A stretch of 63,963 nucleotides of DNA from Actinomycetota bacterium (GTDB taxonomy: Bacteria > Actinomycetota > Acidimicrobiia > Acidimicrobiales > Ilumatobacteraceae). The DNA is taken from assembly GCA_026393575.1 (NCBI GenBank), contig JAPKZX010000037.1, positions 1 to 63,963 on the forward strand, in the 5' to 3' direction. The position numbers were made by a program, and so were the translations under genes. Of the stretch, positions 7,858-16,514 are shown piece by piece. Numbering within the stretch: the stretch's first letter is position 1; every line of letters starts with the position of its first letter. The notes beneath the pieces were generated by a model. It saw nothing but the letters and a program-made list of their open reading frames with translations, made no database searches and had not been told where the DNA came from.

Positions 7858-9687
7858 ATGGCTACCCACGACGTCTCCTCGCCCATTCTCGGCACTGTGT
7901 TCAAAATTTCAGTGAAGCCCGGTGACACGGTGCGCGCCAATCGCGAAATCGTGATCTTGGAATCGATGAAGATGGAACATCCTGTCGAGGCCGGCGTCGA
8001 AGGAACAATCTCAGCGGTGTTGGTCAAAGAAGGCGACACCATTACCGCTGGTCAAGTGCTCATTCAGATCACTCCAGGCGCGATTGAAGACACCACAGCT
8101 ACCGGAGCATCGACAATCACCACAACCGGAGAACGGGCAGATCTTGCTCGATATCGCACACGACGCCACCTCACGACTGATGAGGCACGACCTGAGGCTG
8201 TTGCGCGGCGCAGCGCGAAAGGGCAACGAACAGCGCGAGCAAATATTGCAGACCTTGTTGATGAAGGTTCGTTCATGGAATACGGATCGTTTGCAGTTGC
8301 TGCCCAACGTCAACGGCGCGAACTTGATGATCTCATCCGCAATACGCCAGCCGATGGCCTCGTCGGCGGTCTTGCAACAGTAAATGGTTCATTGTTTGAT
8401 GAAGACGCATCCCGAGTTGCAGTGGCGTCATATGACTACACCGTTCTTGCAGGAACCCAAGGCTCGCTGAATCACAAGAAGAAAGATCGACTGTTTGCCG
8501 TCGCAGAGAAACTTCGCCTGCCATTTATCTTGTTTGCAGAAGGCGGTGGGGGCCGTCCAGGTGATACCGACTCCCCCGGTGTTGCAGGTCTTGATTGTTT
8601 TGCTTTTGCTTACTTCGCACAACTGTCTGGGCTTGTTCCCATTGTCGGCATTACATCTGGCTATTGCTTTGCAGGAAACGCCGCGTTACTCGGGTGCTGC
8701 GACGTGATCATCGCTACAGAAAATTCAAACATCGGCATGGCAGGGCCAGCGATGATTGAGGGCGGTGGACTCGGACTCGTGAAGCCCACCGATATTGGCG
8801 ACATCAATGTTCAAACAGCCAACGGCGTTGTTGACATTCGTGTTGCAAACGAAGAAGAAGCCGTCACCGTTGCCAAGCAGTACTTGTCATACTTCCAAGG
8901 CCCGTTATCAACATGGGATCGACATCCAGATGACGTCATGCGAGGACTCATCCCCGAACAACGCACACGTGTGTACGACGTCCGCACAGTCATTGATGCT
9001 TTGGCCGACATTGGAACTGCTCTTGAACTGCGCCCCACTTTTGGAATCGGTATTCTCACCACATTGATGCGCATTGAAGGTCGCGTTGTGGGTGTTCTTG
9101 CCAACAATCCCGCCCACCTCGGCGGTGCCATTGATTCAGACTCATCCGATAAGGCATCACGTTTTATTCAACTCTGCGACGCATACGACATTCCGATTGT
9201 CAGCCTGTGCGATACGCCCGGCTTTATGGTGGGTCCCGACGCCGAACAAACTGCCCAGGTTCGTCACTTTGGTCGCATGTTTGTCACCGCAGCAAGCATC
9301 ACAGTTCCATGGATCACTGTCGTACTGCGTAAGGGGTACGGACTTGGTGCACAAGCAATGGCTGGTGGAAGTTTTCACGCAAACACGATGACCATTGCCT
9401 GGCCGACTGGCGAGTTCGGTGGCATGGGCCTCGAAGGTGCAGTGCGGCTTGGTTACCGCAAAGAACTTGAAGCAATCACCGATGAATCAGAACGCGCCGC
9501 ACTCGAAGCAAAACTGATTGCAAGCGCTTATGAACGTGGCAACGCATTAAACATGGCGAGCCATGTGGAAATTGACGATGTCATTGACCCAGCTGAGACT
9601 CGTGCACGCATTTTGTCAATAGTTGGCAAAGGCACAACGTGGCGTCAGCGCACGGGCAAGAAACGCCCCATGATTGACACCTGGTAA
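7858..9687 (+). CDS. Biotinyl-domain/carboxyltransferase fusion of an acyl-CoA carboxylase
   Basis: Residues 1-72 form a biotinyl (BCCP) domain with the biotin-lysine motif ESMKMEH near residue 39. The rest, to residue 609, is an acetyl/propionyl-CoA carboxylase beta-type carboxyltransferase, with the paired crotonase-like halves seen in FILFAEGGGGRPGD and GYCFAGNAALLGC, then LCDTPGFMVGP and GYGLGAQAMAGGS. Such an enzyme passes CO2 from biotin to an acyl-CoA. BCCP is more often fused to the biotin carboxylase (AccA3-type) than to the carboxyltransferase, so the biotin carboxylase must come from elsewhere; none is in the window. It converges with the flavin reductase gene with no gap. Substrate is unknown. 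Confidence 0.88.
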   Translation: MATHDVSSPILGTVFKISVKPGDTVRANREIVILESMKMEHPVEAGVEGTISAVLVKEGDTITAGQVLIQITPGAIEDTTATGASTITTTGERADLARYRTRRHLTTDEARPEAVARRSAKGQRTARANIADLVDEGSFMEYGSFAVAAQRQRRELDDLIRNTPADGLVGGLATVNGSLFDEDASRVAVASYDYTVLAGTQGSLNHKKKDRLFAVAEKLRLPFILFAEGGGGRPGDTDSPGVAGLDCFAFAYFAQLSGLVPIVGITSGYCFAGNAALLGCCDVIIATENSNIGMAGPAMIEGGGLGLVKPTDIGDINVQTANGVVDIRVANEEEAVTVAKQYLSYFQGPLSTWDRHPDDVMRGLIPEQRTRVYDVRTVIDALADIGTALELRPTFGIGILTTLMRIEGRVVGVLANNPAHLGGAIDSDSSDKASRFIQLCDAYDIPIVSLCDTPGFMVGPDAEQTAQVRHFGRMFVTAASITVPWITVVLRKGYGLGAQAMAGGSFHANTMTIAWPTGEFGGMGLEGAVRLGYRKELEAITDESERAALEAKLIASAYERGNALNMASHVEIDDVIDPAETRARILSIVGKGTTWRQRTGKKRPMIDTW

Positions 9688-10209
9688 TTAGAACGCGGCA
9701 AGACCGTCGCGAAGTTGTTGTGCAAGAGCCTCGTCTGTAACAACGCCTGACTCAGCTTTCAGTTTTTCGTGCACACCTGCCACGCCCACTTGAGCAACCA
9801 CTGTGCCACCAAGCAACTGCAACAACGTGCTGGTCGCCTCTAACGCGTGCACACCACCACCTGGGCCAGGACCAGCAGCAACCACCATGGAGCGCTTGCC
9901 AATGATCGGGCCCTTCATGAACGGACGCGATGCCCAGTCAATCAAATTCTTTGTCACTGCTGAATATGTGTGGTTGTACTCCGGGGTTGCGATGACAACG
10001 CCATCTACTTCAGCAATCGCTGCACGAAGCGCCGCCACTATCTCGGGAACCGTATCTGCATCTAGATCCTGGTTATAGAACGGCAACTCAGAGATATCGA
10101 ATTGAATCACCGTGGTTCCCTCGGGGGCTAGAACTCCAAGAGCATGAATGAGGCGGGTGTTAAAGGAATCGGCTCGCAAAGAACCAGAAAAGGCAAGGAG
10201 AGTTGTCAT
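9688..10209 (-). CDS. NADPH-dependent FMN reductase
   Basis: Flavodoxin-like reductase of 173 aa. The phosphate-binding loop GSLRADSFNTRL is near residue 9, and the second family motif TPEYNHTYSAVTKNLIDW is near residue 80. It would reduce FMN or quinone-like substrates with NADPH in the cytoplasm. Its start overlaps the stop of the flavin-binding protein gene upstream by four bases, so the two are co-translated and may act together. Confidence 0.9.
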   Translation of the reverse strand: MTTLLAFSGSLRADSFNTRLIHALGVLAPEGTTVIQFDISELPFYNQDLDADTVPEIVAALRAAIAEVDGVVIATPEYNHTYSAVTKNLIDWASRPFMKGPIIGKRSMVVAAGPGPGGGVHALEATSTLLQLLGGTVVAQVGVAGVHEKLKAESGVVTDEALAQQLRDGLAAF

Positions 10210-10661
10210 TGCCGATTGACGCTACGGACACCATGCTCCTTATCCCACATGGTGACTATGAGATCTTTGCCCCGAACTTCAACTAGGTGCATGGAGAGAA
10301 TGTCAACTTCGTAGAAGACACCATTTTCGGGTGTCTCAGGACGCCAAGCCCGCACCCGCTTGGGCACTAGCGAGCGTGCGACACCGGATATCACAGCGTC
10401 TCCCCCGTCGAGTGATTCCAACAGTGGGGCTGAATGGAGAGAGATTCGATAATCTCGTTCGATGTCGATTCCCTTGCGCGAATCTGGCATACAACCAAAC
10501 CACAAGACCTCATCGTTGCGCATGACGTTGATGCCACTGAGTCGAGGGGCCCCATGACGATTCAATGTCCCAAGGACATGATGAGGGTGCCCCATGAATC
10601 GAGCAAGAATTGCTGCCGCAAGGGCTGGCGCGTGTGCTTCAACTTCTGTCCATGTCGCCAT
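10206..10661 (-). CDS. Pyridoxamine 5'-phosphate oxidase-like flavin-binding protein
   Basis: Split-barrel protein of 151 aa with HHVLGTLNRHGAPRLSGINV near residue 24, a pattern typical of the PNPOx-like family that binds FMN or F420. I place the start at 10661 (MATWTEVEAH) rather than the longer GTG/ATG option at 10715, because the longer form would run through the promoter of menB and because TATCGT lies eight bases before 10661. It overlaps the FMN reductase gene by four bases. In actinobacteria many members use F420 and this window encodes F420 synthesis genes, but the cofactor cannot be told here. Confidence 0.8.
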   Translation of the reverse strand: MATWTEVEAHAPALAAAILARFMGHPHHVLGTLNRHGAPRLSGINVMRNDEVLWFGCMPDSRKGIDIERDYRISLHSAPLLESLDGGDAVISGVARSLVPKRVRAWRPETPENGVFYEVDILSMHLVEVRGKDLIVTMWDKEHGVRSVNRQ

Positions 10662-10702
10662 CGGTTTCCACGATATAGGCGTTGGCGTGAAACAATGAGC
10701 CT

Positions 10703-11605
10703 GTGACAATCTCACCTATTTTTGACCCCACTGCATGGCGCGAAGTACCTGGCTTTTCGTTTACAGACATCACCTATCACCGTGCCGTTGATCAGGGCAC
10801 GGTCCGCATCGCGTTTAATCGCCCCGAAGTACGCAATGCCTTTCGACCACACACGGTTGACGAGCTGTACACCGCCCTCGACGATGCACGTATGACAACA
10901 GATGTTGGTTGTGTATTGCTCACCGGCAATGGTCCTTCACCTAAAGATGGCGGGTGGGCATTTTGCAGCGGCGGCGACCAACGCATCCGTGGCAAAGACG
11001 GTTACAAGTACGCAGACGGAGTTACTGAAGACACGGTTGATCGTGGAAGGTCAGGGCGTCTTCATATCTTGGAAGTACAGCGACTCATCCGCTTTATGCC
11101 CAAAGTTGTCATCTGTGTTGTCCCAGGCTGGGCAGCAGGCGGTGGCCACAGTTTGCACGTGGTATCAGACCTCACCATTGCAAGTCGTGAACATGCACGT
11201 TTCAAGCAAACCGATGCAGACGTTGCTTCCTTTGATGGCGGTTATGGCTCGGCCTACTTAGCAAAGATGGTCGGACAAAAATTCGCTCGCGAGATTTTCT
11301 TTTTGGGTCGTGAATACTCCGCAGATGAAATGAAAGCAATGGGAGCAGTCAACGAAGTTGTGGCGCATGCAGACCTCGAAAAGACAGCACTGCAATGGGG
11401 TCGCGAAATAAATGGCAAGAGTCCCACTGCTCAACGCATGTTGAAGTTTGCATTTAACTTGGTCGATGATGGCCTCGTAGGTCAACAAGTATTTGCAGGC
11501 GAAGCCACTCGTCTTGCCTACGGAACGGACGAAGCCGCCGAAGGGCGCGAATCATTCCTTGAGAAGCGTGACCCTGACTGGTCACCTTTCCCCTGGTACT
11601 ACTGA
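10703..11605 (+). CDS. menB: 1,4-dihydroxy-2-naphthoyl-CoA synthase MenB
   Basis: Crotonase-fold enzyme closing the second ring in menaquinone synthesis (o-succinylbenzoyl-CoA to DHNA-CoA). Diagnostic stretches are FCSGGDQRIRG near residue 88, PGWAAGGGHSLHV near residue 146, and the C-terminal DWSPFPWYY, which is a signature of MenB. Length 300 aa is normal. The start is GTG at 10703. No other men gene is in the window. It is followed, 10 bp later, by the RNA methyltransferase gene on the same strand. Confidence 0.95.
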   Translation: MTISPIFDPTAWREVPGFSFTDITYHRAVDQGTVRIAFNRPEVRNAFRPHTVDELYTALDDARMTTDVGCVLLTGNGPSPKDGGWAFCSGGDQRIRGKDGYKYADGVTEDTVDRGRSGRLHILEVQRLIRFMPKVVICVVPGWAAGGGHSLHVVSDLTIASREHARFKQTDADVASFDGGYGSAYLAKMVGQKFAREIFFLGREYSADEMKAMGAVNEVVAHADLEKTALQWGREINGKSPTAQRMLKFAFNLVDDGLVGQQVFAGEATRLAYGTDEAAEGRESFLEKRDPDWSPFPWYY

Positions 11606-11615
11606 TTAGACAATC

Positions 11616-12431
11616 GTGATCACCTCCGTTACAGATGTTGGTGATCCACGCCTTGATGCGTTTCGTTGGCGTGACCGTCAACTTGCGAGTCGACTTGATC
11701 GTCTCGACAACGTAGGTGCAGGGCTCTTCATTGCAGAGGGCGACCTCGTCGTAGATCGCGCACTTACTACCGGACATCAACCAGTTGCACTTCTTTGTGA
11801 AGAAACGATGGGGCAACTCTTGTCATCGCGCGTTGATCCTTCAGTTGAAATCTTTGTTGGCTCGGATGATTTGCGTAGTGAAGTAACAGGACTAGGTGTT
11901 CCACTACGCGCTACAGGCCTGTTTCGTCGCCCGGCTTTGCGTGACCCACTCGAACTGCTTGCCCACTCCACACGCATCGTGGTGGCCGAAGCCATTGATA
12001 ACCCCACCAACCTCGGTGCAATCACCCGCAGCGCTGCGGCGCTTGGCTGGAGTGGCCTTCTGCTGTGTGCGGGAAGTGCCGACCCCCTTGCCCGCCGCGC
12101 ACTTCGTGTCTCCATGGGTTCTGGACTCGTGATGCCTTTTGCGCGTCTCTCCCCTCACCACAACCTCACCCAGTTGTTGAGTGACGCCGGCTTTATTTCT
12201 TATGCACTCACTCCAGATGTTGCAGCACGCGATATCGCAGAAATACAACACAATCCATCAGAACGAGTGGCTCTGTTGATGGGAAGCGAACGCGATGGGC
12301 TAGACGAAAACACAATGACGAATGCAACACAGATGGTGCGCATCCCAATGCACTCAGAGATTGATTCACTCAATGTGGGTGCAGCAGCCGCAATTGCACT
12401 TCACATGCTCGGCCCAAACGCCCATCAGTGA
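11616..12431 (+). CDS. TrmH/SpoU-family RNA methyltransferase
   Basis: SPOUT enzyme that would 2'-O-methylate a ribose in tRNA or rRNA with S-adenosylmethionine. The three family motifs are visible: NPTNLGAITRSA near residue 128, LLMGSERDGL near residue 220, and IPMHSEIDSLNVGAAAAIA near residue 243. A 100-residue N-terminal domain precedes the catalytic knot, as in the RlmB/TsnR group. It starts at GTG, 10 bp after menB. The RNA target cannot be predicted from these motifs. Confidence 0.9.
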   Translation: MITSVTDVGDPRLDAFRWRDRQLASRLDRLDNVGAGLFIAEGDLVVDRALTTGHQPVALLCEETMGQLLSSRVDPSVEIFVGSDDLRSEVTGLGVPLRATGLFRRPALRDPLELLAHSTRIVVAEAIDNPTNLGAITRSAAALGWSGLLLCAGSADPLARRALRVSMGSGLVMPFARLSPHHNLTQLLSDAGFISYALTPDVAARDIAEIQHNPSERVALLMGSERDGLDENTMTNATQMVRIPMHSEIDSLNVGAAAAIALHMLGPNAHQ

Positions 12432-12434
12432 TTG

Positions 12435-12839
12435 CTACTGATTACGCATCGCTTCTGCTGCGTTCACCATGTAAGTAGCCAGTTCCATCGTCACATGTTC
12501 ACGATCTGATTCGGGCACGTCACCAATGACGGACTCAATCGCAGTGGCCATGTGCAGCAACCAGTGATCACGTTCGAGTTCACCAATCACATAAGGCGCA
12601 TGGCGCATGCGTAAACGTGGATGTCCGCGCTCTTCCATGTATGTATCGGGCCCGCCCCAATATTGAATGAGAAAGAGCGCTAAACGATGTCGAGCACCGA
12701 CCGTGTCTTCGCCCTCCGGATAGAGCGGTATCAGAACTTGATCGTTTTGTACTCCGTCATAAAACGCGTCTACCAATCGAACGAAGAAATCTGCTCCGAC
12801 AATGTCGAAAACCGATTGGTTGCGCGCATCATTGCTCAT
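12435..12839 (-). CDS. glbO: Group II truncated haemoglobin
   Basis: A 134-aa 2-on-2 globin of the trHbO type. FVRLVDAFYDGVQNDQVL near residue 19 contains the B-helix, and the heme-proximal region is RHAPYVIGELERDHWLLHM near residues 84-102, with Trp at the conserved G8 position (DHWLLHM). It would bind oxygen and detoxify reactive oxygen or nitrogen species. It sits right behind an enoyl-CoA hydratase gene (3 bp), so the two are probably transcribed together. Confidence 0.92.
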   Translation of the reverse strand: MSNDARNQSVFDIVGADFFVRLVDAFYDGVQNDQVLIPLYPEGEDTVGARHRLALFLIQYWGGPDTYMEERGHPRLRMRHAPYVIGELERDHWLLHMATAIESVIGDVPESDREHVTMELATYMVNAAEAMRNQ

Positions 12840-12842
12840 GCG

Positions 12843-13703
12843 TTAGAAAAATTCAGGTTCTTGCCACTGAGGAAAGATGTCGGGCAACCCATTGCTGACT
12901 TTGTCCGGGTACACGGCTGGCCTTTTCTCAAGAAAGCTCACCACTCCCTCTTTCGAGTCTGCACTGCGTCCGCGCTCCATAATTCCCCGAGAGTCTGCAC
13001 GATGCGCTTCCATCGGATGCGACGCTCCAAGCATCTGCCACAACATGCGTCGCGACATGGCCACTGATACAGGTGCCGTGTTATCTGCAATCTCGCGTGC
13101 AATTTCTCGCGCAGTATTCATGAGGTCATCTCCTGAATGCACACTTCGGACAAGTCCACCGGACAACGCTTCATCAGCGCCAAAGACGCGACCTGTGTAC
13201 ACCCATTCGGTCGCCTGCGAAATACCTACAAGGCGAGGCAAGAAATATGAAGAACACGCTTCAGGGACAATGCCACGCTTAGCAAAAACGAACCCGAACT
13301 TTGCTGTGTCACTTGCTAGACGGAAATCCATGGGAAGAGTCATAGTGACACCCACACCCACGGCAGGTCCATTGATCACGCCAATCACTGGTTTTTTGCT
13401 GTTGAAAATACGAAGCGAAACTAATCCGCCACCGTCACGCGGCACGCCTTGTTTGGTCTGCACATCGCTACCGCCCTTTGAAAAGGTCTCTCCCCCAGAA
13501 GACAAATCTGCTCCCGCACAATATGCACGGCCGGCGCCAGTGAAGATGACTACCTTTACATCATCATCTGCGTCGGTGATATCGAGTGCAGAAATGATTT
13601 CGTACATCATGCGACCAGTGAACGCATTGAGTTTGTCCGGCCTGTTCAACGTAATGGTGGCGATGCCTTCGCTGACTTCGTACAAAATGTCTTGAAATTC
13701 CAT
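12843..13703 (-). CDS. Enoyl-CoA hydratase/isomerase family protein
   Basis: Crotonase-fold protein of 286 aa. The oxyanion-hole motifs are AYCAGADLSSGG near residue 60 and NGPAVGVGVTMTLPMDFRLA near residue 114. Substrate position glutamate is likely the E in GIVPEACSSYFLPRLVG near residue 148, while the first catalytic Glu typical of hydratases is less obvious (VGVGVT in its place), so isomerase activity is possible. Start ATG at 13703 has a -10 element (TAAGGT) six bases upstream. It is followed by glbO on the same strand. Confidence 0.85.
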   Translation of the reverse strand: MEFQDILYEVSEGIATITLNRPDKLNAFTGRMMYEIISALDITDADDDVKVVIFTGAGRAYCAGADLSSGGETFSKGGSDVQTKQGVPRDGGGLVSLRIFNSKKPVIGVINGPAVGVGVTMTLPMDFRLASDTAKFGFVFAKRGIVPEACSSYFLPRLVGISQATEWVYTGRVFGADEALSGGLVRSVHSGDDLMNTAREIAREIADNTAPVSVAMSRRMLWQMLGASHPMEAHRADSRGIMERGRSADSKEGVVSFLEKRPAVYPDKVSNGLPDIFPQWQEPEFF

Positions 13704-13709
13704 GCAATG

Positions 13710-13715
13710 ACCTTA
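13710..13715 (-). promoter_or_regulatory. -10 element of the enoyl-CoA hydratase gene
   Basis: TAAGGT on the minus strand is separated from the ATG at 13703 by exactly six bases, implying a leaderless mRNA. Confidence 0.45.
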
Positions 13716-13745
13716 GCCATGGCGAGATACGGGTGTCTCTTTGGA

Positions 13746-14651
13746 CTACACGTCGAGGAATTTACTGGATGCGACTCCTGAGCCAACACCACCAGCTACT
13801 GCACCAATGATGAGCAGCGCAATCATGACGCCATTGACGTATGACCCTGGCACTACCAATGAACTGACACCTGTGCCAGCCTTGAATTCCGCGACACCAG
13901 ATGTCCATGCCTTATTGAGAGTCCACAGACCACCGCAGGAAACGATTGCACCCACTAGACCTTGAATGAGGCCTTCCAAGATAAACGGAACCCGAATAAA
14001 CCAATCTGTTGCGCCCACGAGTTTCATCACTTCAATCTCTCGCCGTCGAGCAAAGATTGCAGTACGAATGGTGTTCCAAATAAGAATGACAGCAACCGCC
14101 AACAGCACAAGCGACATAGCAATGGTGACAGTGCGCACAAATCCCGACAACGTAGAAATCACGTCAAACTCATCTTCAGCAAGCGACACGCCTGCTACTC
14201 CTGGCAACGTTCGGTACTGAGTCGCCAAACTGCGCACCAGTTCAGGGTCAGTGGTTTTGGGAACAACCTTGAATTGCGATGGAATCGTCTCCACCGACAG
14301 CAAACTCAATGTTGTCGGGTCACCAGCAAAGACTCTCTTTGCTTCTTCATAGCTACCAGCTTTGTCAAGGTAAGCGATCTTGCCCACGTCAATGACATTT
14401 GGTTGAGATTTGAGATTCTCTTCGATGAACGTAAGAGCTTCAGGAGTCACATCCGGACGAACAAAAACGATCATTCCCACGTCACCACGCCATTGCACCA
14501 ATAAGTTGTCGAATGCACGTTGAATGAGGAATGTTGCACCCACCAGCAGCAGCGACACCGCTGACGTAATGATGGCCGCTACCGACAATGTGACATTGCG
14601 ACGAAAGCTGGCAATAGTTTCACGAAACGCATACGAAATTCTCTTAATCAT
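13746..14651 (-). CDS. ftsX: Cell division protein FtsX
   Basis: Membrane partner of FtsE, which together gate peptidoglycan hydrolases at the division site. The 301-aa protein has an N-terminal membrane segment (residues 21-45), an extracellular loop of about 120 residues, and three further membrane segments after about residue 170, with the cytoplasmic REIEVMKLVGATDWFIRVPF loop near residue 205 that is typical of FtsX. Its ATG overlaps the stop codon of ftsE by one base (TAATG), so the two are translationally coupled. Confidence 0.95.
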   Translation of the reverse strand: MIKRISYAFRETIASFRRNVTLSVAAIITSAVSLLLVGATFLIQRAFDNLLVQWRGDVGMIVFVRPDVTPEALTFIEENLKSQPNVIDVGKIAYLDKAGSYEEAKRVFAGDPTTLSLLSVETIPSQFKVVPKTTDPELVRSLATQYRTLPGVAGVSLAEDEFDVISTLSGFVRTVTIAMSLVLLAVAVILIWNTIRTAIFARRREIEVMKLVGATDWFIRVPFILEGLIQGLVGAIVSCGGLWTLNKAWTSGVAEFKAGTGVSSLVVPGSYVNGVMIALLIIGAVAGGVGSGVASSKFLDV

Positions 14652-15325
14652 TAGTAGACCCCCCTCTCTTGGTCGCGCACGATGACGCCACGATCTAATT
14701 GAATAACGCGCCGACGCATTGCGTTGACCACTCGATGGTCATGTGTTGCCATCACGACCGTGGTGCCCGTCTTATTGATTGCTTCAAGAAGCGCCATGAT
14801 GCCCTCACCGGTGGCAGGGTCAAGGTTTCCCGTGGGTTCGTCGGCCAACAAAATAAGTGGACGATTCACGAATGCTCGCGCGATAGAAACGCGTTGTTGT
14901 TCGCCACCAGATAACTGATGTGGAAAGCGATCTTCTTTGCCGGACAACCCAACAAGTTCCAATACTTGAGGGACTTGCTGACCAATCACATGCTTCGGCT
15001 TACCGATTACTTCAAGAGCAAATGCAACGTTTTCAAATACGGTCTTGTTTGGCAACAGCTTGTAGTCCTGAAAAACATTTCCCATGCCGCGACGCAAGAA
15101 CGGAATCTGCGTATTGGCCATTTCGTTGATGTTCTTGCCGGCCACCCAGACGTTCCCGCGCTCGGGACGTTCTTGGCGGTTGATGAGTCGCAACAACGTT
15201 GATTTGCCAGAACCTGAAGGCCCAACAAGGAACACAAACTCACCCTTCGCAATATCGAAGGATGCGTCACGTACGGCTGGTGTCTCATTGCCGTACATCT
15301 TGGAGACATTCTCAAGACGAATCAT
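14651..15325 (-). CDS. ftsE: Cell division ATP-binding protein FtsE
   Basis: ABC-type ATPase of 224 aa. Walker [10 protein letters not shown] is near residue 36, the signature LSGGEQQRV near residue 137, and Walker [12 protein letters not shown] near residue 158. The reading frame is open upstream to 15493, but the conserved N-terminus [12 protein letters not shown] fixes the start at 15325. It follows prfB by 61 bp, in the order secA-prfB-ftsE-ftsX; smpB, which often follows in actinobacteria, is absent here. Confidence 0.96.
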   Translation of the reverse strand: MIRLENVSKMYGNETPAVRDASFDIAKGEFVFLVGPSGSGKSTLLRLINRQERPERGNVWVAGKNINEMANTQIPFLRRGMGNVFQDYKLLPNKTVFENVAFALEVIGKPKHVIGQQVPQVLELVGLSGKEDRFPHQLSGGEQQRVSIARAFVNRPLILLADEPTGNLDPATGEGIMALLEAINKTGTTVVMATHDHRVVNAMRRRVIQLDRGVIVRDQERGVY

Positions 15326-15386
15326 GAAGTAACACAACCTAGCAATGCATGTTGTGCCACATGGTGCGCCTGTAAAACCCTTGCCA

Positions 15387-16487
15387 TTATTCAGATTGAG
15401 CCCTGCGCCACCGCAGGTACCCCTCCATAAATTCATTGAGACCACCGTCAAGCACTCCAGCAACGTTGCCTGACTCCACTTCGGTGCGAACATCTTTCAC
15501 CATCTGGTACGGCTGAAGCACATACGAGCGAATCTGACTTCCCCACCCGCTTTGTGCAGGTTTTCCAGCAATGGCGTCTTGTGCAGCCTGATGTTCTTCT
15601 TCGATCTTTGCAACAATCATCGCCTTCAATCGAGTGAGCGCCTTTTCACGGTTTTGTAATTGACTGCGCTCTTCTTGACTGCTCGCAACAGCACCCGTTG
15701 GTTCGTGAATAAGGCGAACCGCCGACGATGTCTTGTTCACGTGCTGACCGCCTGCACCCGATGCACGGAAAACTTCCATGCGAATTTCAGATTCATTCAC
15801 TTCAAGATCTGGTGCATCCATAACTGGCCAGACCTGCACTGTGGCAAAACTTGTTTGCCTGCGACCCTGATTATCAAATGGACTAATTCGAACAAGTCGA
15901 TGCGTGCCACGCTCGGAGGTCATTAGGCCATATGCATAACGACCCTTGATGACAAACTCTGCAGACATGATTCCGGCTTCTGCTCCTGGCGAGACATCGG
16001 CTATCTCGATATCGAATCCACGTTGTTCTGCCCATCGCGTGTACATCCGCAACAACAGTTCAGCCCAATCTTGTGCGTCAACGCCACCATCCTTAGCGTT
16101 GATCTGAACGATGGCATCAGAACTGTCATGTTCACCAGTGAAAAGACTGCGTAATTCTAAATCTGACAGCCCCGATGAAAGCTTCGAGATACCGGCAGCT
16201 ATCTCTTCTTCTTGAGATGCGTCATCAACTTCTCGAGCCATCTCGTGAAGCACTTCAAGGTCTTCTAATTCCGAGACCATTGTGTTGTAGGTGTCAAGGT
16301 CAGAACGAAGATTCGCATATTCAGCGTTTACTTTCTTTGCAGCCTCTTGGTCATCCCACAAATCTGGGCGAGAGACTTCAATCTCCAATTCACTGACACG
16401 CGCACGCGTTTGCTCGATACGCAGATAACTCTGCGCTTCGGTGATTCGTTGCGATAACTCGCGAAGGTCTGATGTGAAGTCACGCAT
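15387..16487 (-). CDS. prfB: Peptide chain release factor 2
   Basis: Class I release factor that ends translation at UGA and UAA. The stop-codon recognition tripeptide is within RISPFDN near residue 201, and the catalytic GGQ loop is [10 protein letters not shown] near residue 243. The whole 366-aa protein lies in one frame, so the +1 programmed frameshift that regulates prfB in many bacteria is not present. It lies 27 bp downstream of secA and upstream of ftsE. Confidence 0.96.
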   Translation of the reverse strand: MRDFTSDLRELSQRITEAQSYLRIEQTRARVSELEIEVSRPDLWDDQEAAKKVNAEYANLRSDLDTYNTMVSELEDLEVLHEMAREVDDASQEEEIAAGISKLSSGLSDLELRSLFTGEHDSSDAIVQINAKDGGVDAQDWAELLLRMYTRWAEQRGFDIEIADVSPGAEAGIMSAEFVIKGRYAYGLMTSERGTHRLVRISPFDNQGRRQTSFATVQVWPVMDAPDLEVNESEIRMEVFRASGAGGQHVNKTSSAVRLIHEPTGAVASSQEERSQLQNREKALTRLKAMIVAKIEEEHQAAQDAIAGKPAQSGWGSQIRSYVLQPYQMVKDVRTEVESGNVAGVLDGGLNEFMEGYLRWRRAQSE

Positions 16488-16514
16488 GGCGGATTAATGC
16501 TCTGTAGTGGTCAG

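Noticed and set aside
12877-13695. 272-aa open frame on the plus strand
   Set aside because: Exact shadow of the enoyl-CoA hydratase gene on the other strand.
15326-15493. N-terminal extension of FtsE
   Set aside because: The extra 56 residues overlap the end of prfB and are not FtsE-like; [12 protein letters not shown] is the conserved start.
16400-16487. Programmed +1 frameshift in prfB
   Set aside because: The full 366-aa protein is in one frame and there is no early in-frame UGA.
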